A DNA stretch of 64,000 bases, from contig JADZGB010000022.1 of NCBI GenBank assembly GCA_020854105.1, positions 183,998 through 247,997 of the forward strand. The letters run 5' to 3'. Made by a program: the position numbers and the translations under genes. Under the pieces are notes generated by a model, which worked only from the letters and a program-made list of their open reading frames with translations, ran no database searches and had not been told where the DNA came from. Every line of letters starts with the position of its first letter. Position 1 is the stretch's first letter. Shown piece after piece: positions 16,480 through 25,605 of this stretch. Origin of the DNA: Burkholderiales bacterium. GTDB lineage: Bacteria > Pseudomonadota > Gammaproteobacteria > Burkholderiales > SHXO01.

Positions 16480-18195
16480 ATGAGGATCAAGCTGTCGGCT
16501 GCCACCCTGCGCGCGGCACTCCTGTGCGGCGCGCTGGTGCACGCGGCACAGACCCATGCCCAGCCCGCATCCGCCGCCTGGAGCACTCGATGCGACGCCT
16601 CGCACTGCGCCGCGAGCACCCGCGTACGCGCGCAAGAGCCGGGCGTTCCCTATGCGTACCAGCTGCGTGTGTCGCGTTACGCCGATGCACGGACGGAACT
16701 GGTGCTGCTCACGGGCAATCGCCGGCCGGCGGACGACGCGGCCATTGGCCTGCAGGTGGACGGCAGGCCGGTCGCCGCGCTCGCAGCCGGCAGCGGCTAT
16801 CGCCGCGTGGGCCGCAGCAACACCTATGTGTTGGGTGGCGACGAAGCCGCGAACCTGCTGACCCGGCTGCGCGGCGCGCAGCAGTTGACGCTCGCGTTCC
16901 GCACCTCCACGGGCATCGACGAGACCGTCGCGATCCGTCTCCAGGGGCTGGACGCTGCGCTCGCCAGGATCGGCGTGACCGCACCGCCCGCGCCCGCCGT
17001 CGCATCCGCCGCGCGCACGCAGAAGCCGCAGCAGCCCGCGGCCGCCCTTGCCTCGTCGGCCCCGGCGGTGAAGCCCGATCCGGTGAAGTCCGATCCGGTG
17101 AAGCCCGATCCGGTAAAGTCCGATCCGGCCAGACCGAAGACGCGCTCCGCGCCTGCCGCTTCCTCTGCGCGGGCCGATACCGTCACCACGCCGCCTGCTC
17201 CCACACGATCAACAGCACCGGAGGCGGCAACACGATCTGAAGCGCCGGAGGCGCCGGGCGATGCCCGGCTGCCCGCGGCCGCGCTCGACACGCCGGGTAC
17301 ATCCACCCCGGGTACGTCCCCGGGCACATCCGCCTCGGGTCCGGCGGCGCCGGCGTCCTCCGCGCAGTCTGCCTCCGACGCGCAGCCGGCAAGCGTGCCG
17401 CGCCAGTTCGCCTGCCAGGGCAACGAGCCGTTCTGGAATCTGGTGATTGGTGGCGACAACGCACGCTTCGTCTCGCTCACCGCCAGCGGCGACCCGCGCG
17501 CGGTGCTGCTGCAGGGCCGTCTCCAGGCCACCGCGCAGAGCACCGGCGCGGCGTACGGCTGGCGCGGGCGCAGCGCCGAGGGCGACAGCTACGGTGCGCT
17601 GATCGAGCGGCGCAGTTGCCGCGACAGCATGTCGGACGGTGGGGGCATGACCACCTTCCTCTTCGCCGCGACCGTCGCCGCGCCGGGCGGGCTCACCCTG
17701 CAGGGCTGCTGCAACGCGGGCGCGTCGCTCGACAGCAGGGCGGGCGCGCAGGGCGAGCAGTGGGTGCAGCTGAACAGCCTGCGCGGGCGCGCCCCGGACG
17801 ACTGGAGCCGGCATCTGCCCGACATGCTGCGCGCGATCGATGCCTGCCTGGACCGCACCCCCGGCGCGGACCCCTACGTCACCAAGGCGTGGCCGATGAA
17901 CCGCGGCATGATGGGCGTGCGCACGCGCAATGCCAGCGTGGGCTGGTTCGAGTGCATCGCGCAGCAGGACGGCCGGGCGATCGAACGTTTCGCGCCGGTC
18001 GACGGCGAGGCCGAGCGCGGACCCGACGAGGAGCGCCTGGTGTTCGTGCCCGCAGGTGTTTCCCGCCACGAGGGCAATTGTTTCCGCCACGAGCAGGTGC
18101 TGGACGACGCCGGCCGCACGCTCGGGTGGCTGACCACCAACACCTGCTGGCGCGTCCCGGGCGCGCCGGTAGCGAAACGAAGGAAGCCGGACTAG
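16480..18195 (+). CDS. Secreted two-domain protein with Pro-rich repeat linker
   Basis: 571 residues. A signal peptide (to about 28) is followed by a small Cys-containing domain (about 33-160) with TELVLLTGNRRP, reminiscent of IalB-like domains. A long Ala/Pro/Ser/Thr linker (about 165-305) includes four 5-residue repeats of the KPDPV/KSDPV type. A C-terminal domain (about 307-560) opens with FACQGNEPFWNL, the hallmark of COG3650-type periplasmic proteins, and carries many Cys. Individual matches are by eye. Likely periplasmic or outer-envelope; function unknown. Its stop overlaps the 3' end of the next, convergent gene by four bases. Confidence 0.75.
   Translation: MRIKLSAATLRAALLCGALVHAAQTHAQPASAAWSTRCDASHCAASTRVRAQEPGVPYAYQLRVSRYADARTELVLLTGNRRPADDAAIGLQVDGRPVAALAAGSGYRRVGRSNTYVLGGDEAANLLTRLRGAQQLTLAFRTSTGIDETVAIRLQGLDAALARIGVTAPPAPAVASAARTQKPQQPAAALASSAPAVKPDPVKSDPVKPDPVKSDPARPKTRSAPAASSARADTVTTPPAPTRSTAPEAATRSEAPEAPGDARLPAAALDTPGTSTPGTSPGTSASGPAAPASSAQSASDAQPASVPRQFACQGNEPFWNLVIGGDNARFVSLTASGDPRAVLLQGRLQATAQSTGAAYGWRGRSAEGDSYGALIERRSCRDSMSDGGGMTTFLFAATVAAPGGLTLQGCCNAGASLDSRAGAQGEQWVQLNSLRGRAPDDWSRHLPDMLRAIDACLDRTPGADPYVTKAWPMNRGMMGVRTRNASVGWFECIAQQDGRAIERFAPVDGEAERGPDEERLVFVPAGVSRHEGNCFRHEQVLDDAGRTLGWLTTNTCWRVPGAPVAKRRKPD
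17068..17127. repeat. 15-bp coding tandem repeat, 4 copies
   Basis: GTGAAGCCCGATCCG units at 17068, 17083, 17098 and 17113 encode the V-K-P/S-D-P repeats of the linker. Alternating C/T at one position makes a 30-bp superperiod. Confidence 0.9.
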
Positions 18196-18914
18196 CCGCG
18201 CGCCTTGCGCCAGGCTTCGTACTCCGCGCGGGTCTTCTCGTCGGGCGGATAGGTCCCGGGCACGGGCGCACCGGCCCGGATCTTCTCCACCACGAAGGCC
18301 TCCAGCGCGTCCAGTTCGGTGCCGGTCCGTGCGACCTCGTCGGCCAGGTGGCGGGGAATGCACACCACCCCGTCGGCATCGCCCACGAGGATGTCCCCGG
18401 GCATCACCAGCACCTCGCTGCATGCGATCGGCACGTTCCAGTCCACCGCGAGATGGCGCGCCGGATGGGGCGGAGACGCCGGCCCGCGCGCGTACACCGG
18501 CAGTCCGAGCGCCTGGATCGACGCGTAGTCGCGCACGTTCGCGTCCACCACGCAACCGGCAGCACCACGCACCTGCAGGCGTGTCATGTAGATGTCGCCG
18601 CCGATCGCCGCGCCATCGACTCCGCGTCCCTCCACCACCAGCACCTGTCCCGGCCGGCAGGCTTCGATCGCCGCGCGCTGGGGGTAGTCCGCACGCGTGA
18701 CGTTCTCGAACGTCGACAGATCCTCGCGTCCGGGGACGAAGCGCAGCGTGAGCGCCTCCCCTGCCATGCGAAGTCCGGGGTTCACCGCACGCAGCCCCGT
18801 GAGACACGTGTTGCGAAAGCCCAGCTTGAACAGCTGCGTGCTCAGCGTCGCGGAGGCGACACGGCCGAGTCGCTCCAGGGTGTCCGGTGCCAGTACGGGC
18901 AAGGCTGCATTCAT
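18192..18914 (-). CDS. RraA-like / HMG aldolase family protein
   Basis: 240 residues of the RraA/MenG-like fold: GQVLVVEGRGVDGAAIGG (about 95-112), the VVDANVRDYASI segment (about 125) carrying the family Arg-Asp, and MPGDILVGDADGVVCIP (about 180). Members with this layout include 4-hydroxy-4-methyl-2-oxoglutarate/oxaloacetate aldolases and the RNase E inhibitor RraA. The longer C-terminus (DEKTRAEYEAWRKARG) favours the aldolase-like branch. The start is set by GGAGGAGACCGACG before the ATG. Divergent from the GMC oxidoreductase, which may share its regulation. Confidence 0.88.
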   Translation of the reverse strand: MNAALPVLAPDTLERLGRVASATLSTQLFKLGFRNTCLTGLRAVNPGLRMAGEALTLRFVPGREDLSTFENVTRADYPQRAAIEACRPGQVLVVEGRGVDGAAIGGDIYMTRLQVRGAAGCVVDANVRDYASIQALGLPVYARGPASPPHPARHLAVDWNVPIACSEVLVMPGDILVGDADGVVCIPRHLADEVARTGTELDALEAFVVEKIRAGAPVPGTYPPDEKTRAEYEAWRKARG

Positions 18915-18973
18915 CGTCGGTCTCCTCCGAATCCAGTAGTGCGAGCCGGGCATTCTAGCGGCGTGCAGGCGCC

Positions 18974-18979
18974 TATAAT
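18974..18979 (+). promoter_or_regulatory. TATAAT box upstream of the GMC gene
   Basis: A perfect TATAAT 132 bases before ATG 19112, in the divergent gap. The -35 region (CATTCT) is poor, so activity is uncertain. Confidence 0.3.
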
Positions 18980-19111
18980 CGCGGCGTGAACCCGACCCAG
19001 TCCCTGGCACTGCCTGTGACGCATGCGCTGCGCTCCGACGGCCGATCGCGCGCCGCCTGTCCGGCGTGCGAGGCGTTCGGCAGCCGACTCTAACCACCTG
19101 TCCCGCTGATC

Positions 19112-20764
19112 ATGAATCTGGCACAAGGCTTCGACTACATCATCGTGGGGGCCGGCACTGCCGGCTGCGTGCTCGCCAACCGGTTGTCGAAGGATCCCGC
19201 CACACGCGTGCTGCTGGTCGAGGCGGGCGGCAAGGACGACTACTTCTGGATCGATATCCCGGTAGGTTACCTGTACACCATCGACAACCCGCGTACGGAC
19301 TGGTGCTACCGCATCGAGCCCGACCCGGGATTGAACGGCCGCAGCATCGGTTATGCGCGCGGCAAGGTGCTGGGCGGCTGCTCCTCGATCAACGCCATGA
19401 TCTACATGCGCGGCCAGAAGAGCGACTACGAGCACTGGGTGGATCTGGGCAATCCCGGCTGGTCGTGGGAGGAGGTGCTGCCGTACTTCAAGCGCACCGA
19501 GGACTACCAGCACGGCGCCGACGCGCTGCACGGAGCGGGCGGCGAGCTGCGCGTGGAGGAGCGGCGCGTGAGCTGGGAGATCCTGGACGCCTGGCGCGAT
19601 GCGGCCGAGGAATGCGGGATCCCGAAGATCCCGGAGTTCAACCGCGGCGACAATTTCGGCAATGCCTACTTCCAGGTGAACCAGCGCCGCGGTGTGCGCT
19701 GGAGCGGCACCAAGGCCTTCCTGCGGCCGGTCCGGCACCGGGCCAACCTCCGCGTGCTGACCGAGACGCACGTGAACCGCGTGCAGATCGAGGTGCGCGA
19801 CGGACACAGGCGTGCGACCGGCGTCGAGCTGCGCACGCGCGAGGGCGTGCACACCGTGCAGGCGCGCCGCGAAGTGGTGCTGGCGGCCGGCGCCATCGGC
19901 TCGCCACAGATCCTGCAGCTCTCGGGCGTGGGTGCACCGGCCGTGCTGCAGGCGTGCGGCATCACGCCGCTGCACGAGCTGCCCGGCGTGGGGGAGAACC
20001 TGCACGATCACCTGCAGATCCGCATCGTCTACAAGGTGCACGGCGTGAAGACCCTGAACCAGCGTGCCAACTCGCTCCTCGGCAAGGTCGGCATGGGACT
20101 GGAATACCTGTTCTTCAGAAGCGGGCCGATGACGATGCCGCCCTCGCAGCTGGGCGCGTTCGCGCGCAGCGACCCCTCGCAGCCCTCGCCCAACATCGAG
20201 TGGCACGTGCAGCCGCTGTCGCTCGACAAGTTCGGAGATCCGCTGCATCCCTTCCCGGCCATCACGCCCTCGGTGTGCAATCTGCGGCCCACCAGCCGCG
20301 GCCACGTGCGCATCAGGAGCAGGGATCCGGCAACCTATCCCGCCATCACCATGAACTACCTGTCCACCGAGGCGGATCGCCGGGTCGCGATCGATTCGGT
20401 GCGCATGACGCGACGAATCATGGCGGCCAGGGCACTGGCGCGCTACCGCCCGGAGGAGTGGAAGCCCGGAGCGCAGCTGCAAAGCGACGAGGATCTGCTG
20501 AAGGCAGCGGGCGATCTCGCCACCACGATCTTCCACCCCGTGGGGACCTGCAGGATGGGCCCCGACAGCGATGCGGCTGCAGTGGTGGACGGCAGACTGC
20601 GCGTGCGCGGGGTGGATGCACTACGCGTGATCGACGCTTCGGTCATCCCGCGCATCACCTCGGGCAACACAAATGCGCCCACCGTGATGATCGCCGAGCG
20701 CGGTGCCGAGATGATCCTCGCGTCGGATCGCCCCGCGTCGGATCGTCCCGCGTCGGATCGCTAG
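19112..20764 (+). CDS. GMC-family FAD oxidoreductase (choline dehydrogenase-like)
   Basis: 550 residues. FAD-binding Rossmann motif VGAGTAGCVLANRL at the N-terminus with the acidic end VLLVEAGG; GMC signature GKVLGGCSSINAMIYMRG (about 86-104); second signature GAIGSPQILQLSGVG (about 263); catalytic His region TIFHPVGTCRMG (about 480) and GNTNAPTVMIAERGA near the end. It oxidises alcohols to aldehydes; the substrate is not evident. The last 15 residues are three copies of an A-S-D-R-P unit encoded by a 15-bp tandem repeat, an addition not typical of the family. The ribosome site is weak. Confidence 0.93.
   Translation: MNLAQGFDYIIVGAGTAGCVLANRLSKDPATRVLLVEAGGKDDYFWIDIPVGYLYTIDNPRTDWCYRIEPDPGLNGRSIGYARGKVLGGCSSINAMIYMRGQKSDYEHWVDLGNPGWSWEEVLPYFKRTEDYQHGADALHGAGGELRVEERRVSWEILDAWRDAAEECGIPKIPEFNRGDNFGNAYFQVNQRRGVRWSGTKAFLRPVRHRANLRVLTETHVNRVQIEVRDGHRRATGVELRTREGVHTVQARREVVLAAGAIGSPQILQLSGVGAPAVLQACGITPLHELPGVGENLHDHLQIRIVYKVHGVKTLNQRANSLLGKVGMGLEYLFFRSGPMTMPPSQLGAFARSDPSQPSPNIEWHVQPLSLDKFGDPLHPFPAITPSVCNLRPTSRGHVRIRSRDPATYPAITMNYLSTEADRRVAIDSVRMTRRIMAARALARYRPEEWKPGAQLQSDEDLLKAAGDLATTIFHPVGTCRMGPDSDAAAVVDGRLRVRGVDALRVIDASVIPRITSGNTNAPTVMIAERGAEMILASDRPASDRPASDR
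20719..20763. repeat. 15-bp tandem repeat, 3 copies, ending at a stop codon
   Basis: CGCGTCGGATCGCCC, CGCGTCGGATCGTCC and CGCGTCGGATCGCTA. The third copy contains the TAG stop of the GMC gene. Confidence 0.95.
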
Positions 20765-22632
20765 GAGCCGGTTGCCACGGATCGGGGCGGGGCGAAGCGC
20801 CCGGGGTCGAGAGCGCGTACCAGCGCATCGGGCAGCAGAGCCGGCGTGCCGTCGATCAGATCAGCCAGCAGTTCGCCGCAGATCGGCGCCGTAATCAGCC
20901 CGCGCGAACCGTGCGCGAGGCTGGCAAACAGCCCGGGGCGAGGGCTGCCGTCCGCGCCGTACACCGCGCCGGCGAGCGGCAGGTAATCCGGACTGACACA
21001 GCGCAGCCCCGCACGCCCCGCGACCACAGCGGACGGCACGCCGGCGGTGCGCAGCGCCTCGTGCAGCACCGGCACCAGTGCACGCAGCACCTCCAGGTTC
21101 TCCGCATTGTCCGCGTCGCGCGCCGCGCTGTCCGCGCTGCGCTCGAAGGTGGCGCCAGTGATCAGCATGCCCAGGCGCGGCGGTGCGACATAGCGCTCGC
21201 CGCACACGACCGCCCGCAGGGCGGCGCCGGGCGGTGCCGGCAGCATCGTCACCTGTCCCCGGTTGAGCCGCAGCGGCAGATGCGCCGCCTGCTGCAACGC
21301 CAGTGCCTCGCCCGCGTTCGCGAGCACCACCACGTCCGCCGGGTCGGCGCCGGGGCCGGCGATGTCCAGGCGCCAGCGATCGAGCTCGCGCGTGATCGCG
21401 TGCACGTGCACGCCGGTGCGTACGCGCACCCCCGGTGTCGCGGCGAGCGCCTCGCACAGCGCAGGCGGATGCACCCATCCCCCGCGCGGAAACACCACGC
21501 CACCGCCGGGCAGCGGCACGCCGGCCAGCGCCTGCGCCTGGTCGCGGTCCACCGGATGCAGCAGTGCCGCGGGCCAGTTCAGCCGTGCCAGCGCCGCCTG
21601 CCGGCGGCCCTCCGCGTCGTCGAAGGCCAGCTGCAGCAGCGGCGCATCCGACCACGCGACGTGATCGCACGGCAGCAGACGGCGCAGTGTGCGCAGGCTG
21701 TGCTGATAGCCGCTGCCAGCCAGCTGACTCAGGGCAGCGTCCTGGCCGCTCAAGCGCGCGTACAGCATGCCCTGCGCATTGCCGGAGGCGCGCGAGGCGA
21801 GGTGCGAATCCCGCTCCAGCAGATCGACTTCCCAGCCGCGGCGCGCAAGGCCGGCGGCCGCCGCGCAGCCCGCCAGCCCGCCGCCCACCACGACCGCGCG
21901 GCCGCAGGAAGCAGCACGGTGCACGCCGGCGTCGCCCCGGCGTGCACCCACGAGCATCTCGCGCTTCGAACCGAAGCCCGCCTCCTTGCGTACGGCAAAG
22001 CCGGCAGCATCCAGCGTGCGCCGCACCGCACCCGCACAGCTGTAGGTGGACAGGGTCGCGCCGGGTGCGCTGAGGCGCGCGACCGTCTGCAGGAGAGGCA
22101 CCTCCCACAGTTGCGGGTTGCGCGCGGGCGCGAAACCGTCGAGGAACCACGCGTCCACGCCTGCACGCAGCCGCGGCAGCGTCTGGCGCGCATCGCCCAC
22201 GAGCAGCGTCAGGCGCACGCGCTGCGGCGCGAAATCGAAGCGATGCCAGCCGGGGGCCAGTGCACCGTACCGGGACAGCAGCCGATCGCTCCATGGAAAC
22301 AGTGCCGGCCACAGCGCGAGCGCTCGCTTCAGGTCGCCCGCGGACAGGGGATAGAGCTCGGTGCTGACGAAATCGAGCTGCGCGCCGACGGGCGCAACCG
22401 ACTCGAACAGGCGCCACGCGCAGAGGAAGTTCAGGCCGGTGCCGAAGCCCGTCTCCGCGATCACGAAGCGTCCGGCGCCAGGCAGCCGGGCGAGGCGCTC
22501 GGGCAGACGATTGCCGTGCAGGAACACGTGGGCGGTCTCGTCGGGCCCGCCATCGCGAGAGAAGTACACGTCGCCGAACCGGCGCGAGCGAGGCTGGCCG
22601 TCGTGCCAGTCGAGCGTTTCGTGGCTATCCAT
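20761..22632 (-). CDS. mnmC: Bifunctional tRNA mnm5s2U34 methyltransferase / FAD oxidoreductase
   Basis: Completes 5-methylaminomethyl-2-thiouridine at the tRNA wobble position. 623 residues in two domains: an N-terminal methyltransferase (GRFVIAETGFGTGLNFL near 47-63, LDGFAPARNPQLW near 160) and a C-terminal DAO-type oxidase with the FAD motif AVVVGGGLAGCAAAAGLARRG (about 250) and the ASGNAQGMLYARLS signature. The start MDSHETLDWHDGQPRS matches the family N-terminus; the upstream in-frame 45 residues are excluded. Convergent with the GMC gene, overlapping it by four bases. Confidence 0.95.
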   Translation of the reverse strand: MDSHETLDWHDGQPRSRRFGDVYFSRDGGPDETAHVFLHGNRLPERLARLPGAGRFVIAETGFGTGLNFLCAWRLFESVAPVGAQLDFVSTELYPLSAGDLKRALALWPALFPWSDRLLSRYGALAPGWHRFDFAPQRVRLTLLVGDARQTLPRLRAGVDAWFLDGFAPARNPQLWEVPLLQTVARLSAPGATLSTYSCAGAVRRTLDAAGFAVRKEAGFGSKREMLVGARRGDAGVHRAASCGRAVVVGGGLAGCAAAAGLARRGWEVDLLERDSHLASRASGNAQGMLYARLSGQDAALSQLAGSGYQHSLRTLRRLLPCDHVAWSDAPLLQLAFDDAEGRRQAALARLNWPAALLHPVDRDQAQALAGVPLPGGGVVFPRGGWVHPPALCEALAATPGVRVRTGVHVHAITRELDRWRLDIAGPGADPADVVVLANAGEALALQQAAHLPLRLNRGQVTMLPAPPGAALRAVVCGERYVAPPRLGMLITGATFERSADSAARDADNAENLEVLRALVPVLHEALRTAGVPSAVVAGRAGLRCVSPDYLPLAGAVYGADGSPRPGLFASLAHGSRGLITAPICGELLADLIDGTPALLPDALVRALDPGRFAPPRSVATGS

Positions 22633-22836
22633 GAGCTGTTGCGGCCGCAGACGCGCGATGCGAGACCAGGGCGGTCGTGCGAGCCGATGCGCGAGCGACG
22701 AGGGGAGAGGCCGTCCGCTCGCGGGAGCGAGGCCTTGGAGGGAGAACCGCCACCCGGCGGCAGGCACGCGCGCGCCGGGCGGGGATTGCCGCAGGAATCA
22801 GCCCGGCGCTCGCGGCGCCAGGCGCACACCCGCCGC

Positions 22837-23265
22837 TTACTTGAGGTGCGCGTTGACCAGCTTGGTCATCTCGAACATCGACACCTGCTTCTTGCCGCCG
22901 AACACGGGCTTGAGCCTGTCGTCGGCATTGATCATGCGCTTGTTGGCCTTGTCCTGCAGGCCGTGCTTCTTGATGTAGTCCCAGATCTTCTTGGTGACTT
23001 CGGTGCGGGGCATCGACTTGTCGCCGACGACCGAAGCGAGATCGGCGCTGGGCGTCATGGCCTTCATGAACGCGGGATTCGGCGCGCGCTTGGCACCGGA
23101 CTTCTTCGCTGCGCTCTTCTTGGCGGGGGCCTTCTTGGCGGCGACTTTCTTGGCGGGAGCCTTCTTGGGAGCGGCCTTCTTTGCGGCCGTCTTCTTGGCC
23201 GGGGCTTTCTTGGCAGCTGGTTTCTTCGCAGCGGTCTTTTTGGTCGCCTTCTTGGCTTGTGCCAT
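22837..23265 (-). CDS. SWIB/MDM2 domain protein with histone-H1-like lysine tail
   Basis: 142 residues. Residues about 3-65 are Ala/Lys/Pro repeats of the AAKK/APAKK kind, like bacterial H1-type nucleoid proteins. The C-terminal half (about 67-140) is a SWIB/MDM2 fold with TKKIWDYIKKHGLQDKANKRMI and DDRLKPVFG. Probably a DNA-binding, chromatin-like protein (inference). The second of two nearby ATGs is chosen because GGAG sits 8 bases before it. The DNA of the tail is itself a degenerate repeat. Confidence 0.9.
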   Translation of the reverse strand: MAQAKKATKKTAAKKPAAKKAPAKKTAAKKAAPKKAPAKKVAAKKAPAKKSAAKKSGAKRAPNPAFMKAMTPSADLASVVGDKSMPRTEVTKKIWDYIKKHGLQDKANKRMINADDRLKPVFGGKKQVSMFEMTKLVNAHLK

Positions 23266-23483
23266 CGTCATGTCTCCAAAGGAATGTCTCGAGTAGAGAG
23301 CGAATTGCCATGCGGCGAGCAGAGGATGCACAAGTGTGAGAGAGGAGTCAATGACTATGTGCTCTGGAAATGGCTCTGGGAAAGACAGTGCGGCATTTTT
23401 CCATCAGCCCGATGCGAAAAACGCTTTCTCATAGGGGAAAGACCGGGGTGGAGGGGGCGCCTGCGGCGCTCCCCGATGCTCGC

Positions 23484-25595
23484 TCAGCGCTGCGCGCGCT
23501 CCTCCACGACCAGGGCATCGACCACCGTGCAGCCTTCGCCCCGTGCACCGACGATTACCGGATTGAGATCGACACTGGCCACGCCCGACTCCGCAAAGGC
23601 CATCATCACGCCGACGGTCACCGCCACCTGGCAGAACGCGTCCACGTCCAGCGGGGGCTCGCCGCGCACGCCTTCCAGGAGCGGCGCGATGCGCAGGCGG
23701 CCCAGGGCGGCGCGCACGTCGTCGCTGCTGAACGGCGGGAGCAGCAGCTGCACGTCGGGCATCGCCTCGACATACTTGCCGCCGTCGCCGATCACGACCA
23801 CCGGCCCGAACACCGGGTCGAGGTGGGCGCCGATCATCAGCTCGCGCTGGCCCCGCACCATGCGCGCGAGGAGCACCCCTTCCCGGCGCGCATTGGTCAG
23901 GCGCAGCGTCCGGTCGAAATCGCCGAAGGCCGTGTGCAGCGCCTCCACATCGCGCACGCCCAGCCGCACCAGTCCCAGTTCCGACTTGTGCGGCACGTCG
24001 GCCGAGCACGCCTTCACGGCCAGCGGCACGCCCAGCTCGGCCATGGCCGACTCCGCCTCCTCGACCGAGTAGCACAGGCGGTGTTCGACCACCGGTATCG
24101 CGTGCCGCTGCAGGATCGCCAGGCTGTCCGCCTCGTTCAGCATGCGCGTCTCGCCCGTCGCGCGACGCGGCATGGGCGGAGCCGAAGGCGGCAGCGCATG
24201 CATGCGCTGCATCAGATCCATGTGCGAGAGGTACTGCGCGAGGGCGGCCACCGCCTCGCTCTCGGTGGTGAACACCGTCAGGCCCTGAGCCTTGAAGCGG
24301 GCGGCGATGGAGGCCTGCGGCACGGCCATCACGATCGGCTTGCCGGTGCGCCTGGCGAATACGGCCGAGTCGCTGGCGAAGGCGTCCACGTCATAGCCCT
24401 GGCCGGCGACCGGGATGCCGATCAGGAACGCGTCCGCCGCAGGGTCGCGCGCGATTACCGGGAGGATCTGCCCGAACAGCCCGCTGTTGGTGAGCAGTGC
24501 GGCCGTGATGTCCACCGGATTGGTGGTGGTGGCGAAGCTCGGCAGGATCCTGGCCAGGCCCTCGCGCGTCTCCTGTGCGAGCCGGGCCACCGGCAGGTCG
24601 TGCTGGGTGGCGGCGTCGGCCGCCTGCACGCAGGTGGCGCCCGAGTTGCTGACCACCACCAGCCGCCGGCCCTTGGGCTTCCAGCCCTTCAGGTACAGCT
24701 CGGCGGCATCGACCAGTTCGCGCGTGTCGCGGGCGCGCCAGATGCCGTGCCGTGCCAGGAAGGCCTCGACCACACGATCCTCGTTGGCCAGGGCCCCGGT
24801 GTGCGACTGGGCGGCGGTCTGCCCTGCGGGCGTGCGCCCCGACTTGAGTGCGATCAGCGGCAGGCCTCGCCCGCACGCGATGCGCGCCGCTTCCTCCAGT
24901 GGCGCCGGATCGCGGATGGTCTCCAGGTACATCAGCAGCAGCTTGAGCTCCGGATCCTCGGCCATGACGCAGGCCAGTTCACCCACCGTGACGTCGCAGT
25001 CGTTGCCCGTGGCGCTGGCATAGCGCACTCCTAATCCGCGCTGGCGCAGCAGGGCGTAGGGCACCACGCTCATGGCGCCGCTCTGGCTGATGACGCCGAT
25101 CGGCCCGTCCTTCGCCTCGGTCTCCAGGAACATGGTGGAGAAGCTGAGGATGGCGCCGGTGGCCATGTTCGCCAGCCCCTGCGAGTTCGGACCCACCACG
25201 CACATTCCGCTTGCCCTCGCGCGTTCGGCCATGCGCGCCTCCTTCGCCTTGGCGGCCGGGTCGGCCGTCTCGCCGAATCCCGAGGCCATGACGATGGCGA
25301 CCTTCACGCCGCGTGCGGCGCAATCGTCCACCGCCTGCACGGCGAGGTCGTCCGGCACCGCCACGATGGCCACCTCGGGCGCCTCCGGCAGCGCCGCCAG
25401 GCTCTCGAAGCAGCGAAAGCCCTGTGCGTCCTTGCGCTTGGGGTTGATCGGGTAGACCCGGCCCTTGTAGCCGAACTTCGACAGGTACAGCAGCGGGCGG
25501 CCGCCGATCTTGTTGGGATTCTCCGAGGCGCCGACGAGGGCGATGGAGCGGGGGTTCAGGACGCTGCGCAGGGCGGCACGAGGATAGTGAGCCAT
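23484..25595 (-). CDS. ADP-forming acyl-CoA synthetase (acetate-CoA ligase family)
   Basis: 703 residues with alpha and beta parts fused. N-terminal CoA-binding domain (SIALVGASENPNKIGGR), ligase domain with GVISQSGAMS (about 160) and the phosphohistidine candidate QSHTGALANE (about 260), then a C-terminal ATP-grasp domain (AVKACSADVPHKSELGLV, about 520; SVDLNPVIV near the end). Makes acyl-CoA from a free acid with ATP to ADP and phosphate, reversibly. Last gene of the minus-strand catabolic set and only 10 bases after the DUF35 gene, so it is likely co-expressed and activates the imported acid or conserves energy from its product. Confidence 0.92.
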   Translation of the reverse strand: MAHYPRAALRSVLNPRSIALVGASENPNKIGGRPLLYLSKFGYKGRVYPINPKRKDAQGFRCFESLAALPEAPEVAIVAVPDDLAVQAVDDCAARGVKVAIVMASGFGETADPAAKAKEARMAERARASGMCVVGPNSQGLANMATGAILSFSTMFLETEAKDGPIGVISQSGAMSVVPYALLRQRGLGVRYASATGNDCDVTVGELACVMAEDPELKLLLMYLETIRDPAPLEEAARIACGRGLPLIALKSGRTPAGQTAAQSHTGALANEDRVVEAFLARHGIWRARDTRELVDAAELYLKGWKPKGRRLVVVSNSGATCVQAADAATQHDLPVARLAQETREGLARILPSFATTTNPVDITAALLTNSGLFGQILPVIARDPAADAFLIGIPVAGQGYDVDAFASDSAVFARRTGKPIVMAVPQASIAARFKAQGLTVFTTESEAVAALAQYLSHMDLMQRMHALPPSAPPMPRRATGETRMLNEADSLAILQRHAIPVVEHRLCYSVEEAESAMAELGVPLAVKACSADVPHKSELGLVRLGVRDVEALHTAFGDFDRTLRLTNARREGVLLARMVRGQRELMIGAHLDPVFGPVVVIGDGGKYVEAMPDVQLLLPPFSSDDVRAALGRLRIAPLLEGVRGEPPLDVDAFCQVAVTVGVMMAFAESGVASVDLNPVIVGARGEGCTVVDALVVEERAQR

Positions 25596-25605
25596 GGGAA
25601 TCGCT

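Noticed and set aside
19066..24072. Very long plus-strand open frame (about 1668 codons)
   Set aside because: It crosses mnmC and the SWIB gene on the opposite strand and part of the GMC gene in another frame. Composition is Arg/Ala-rich with no domain; a GC-bias shadow.
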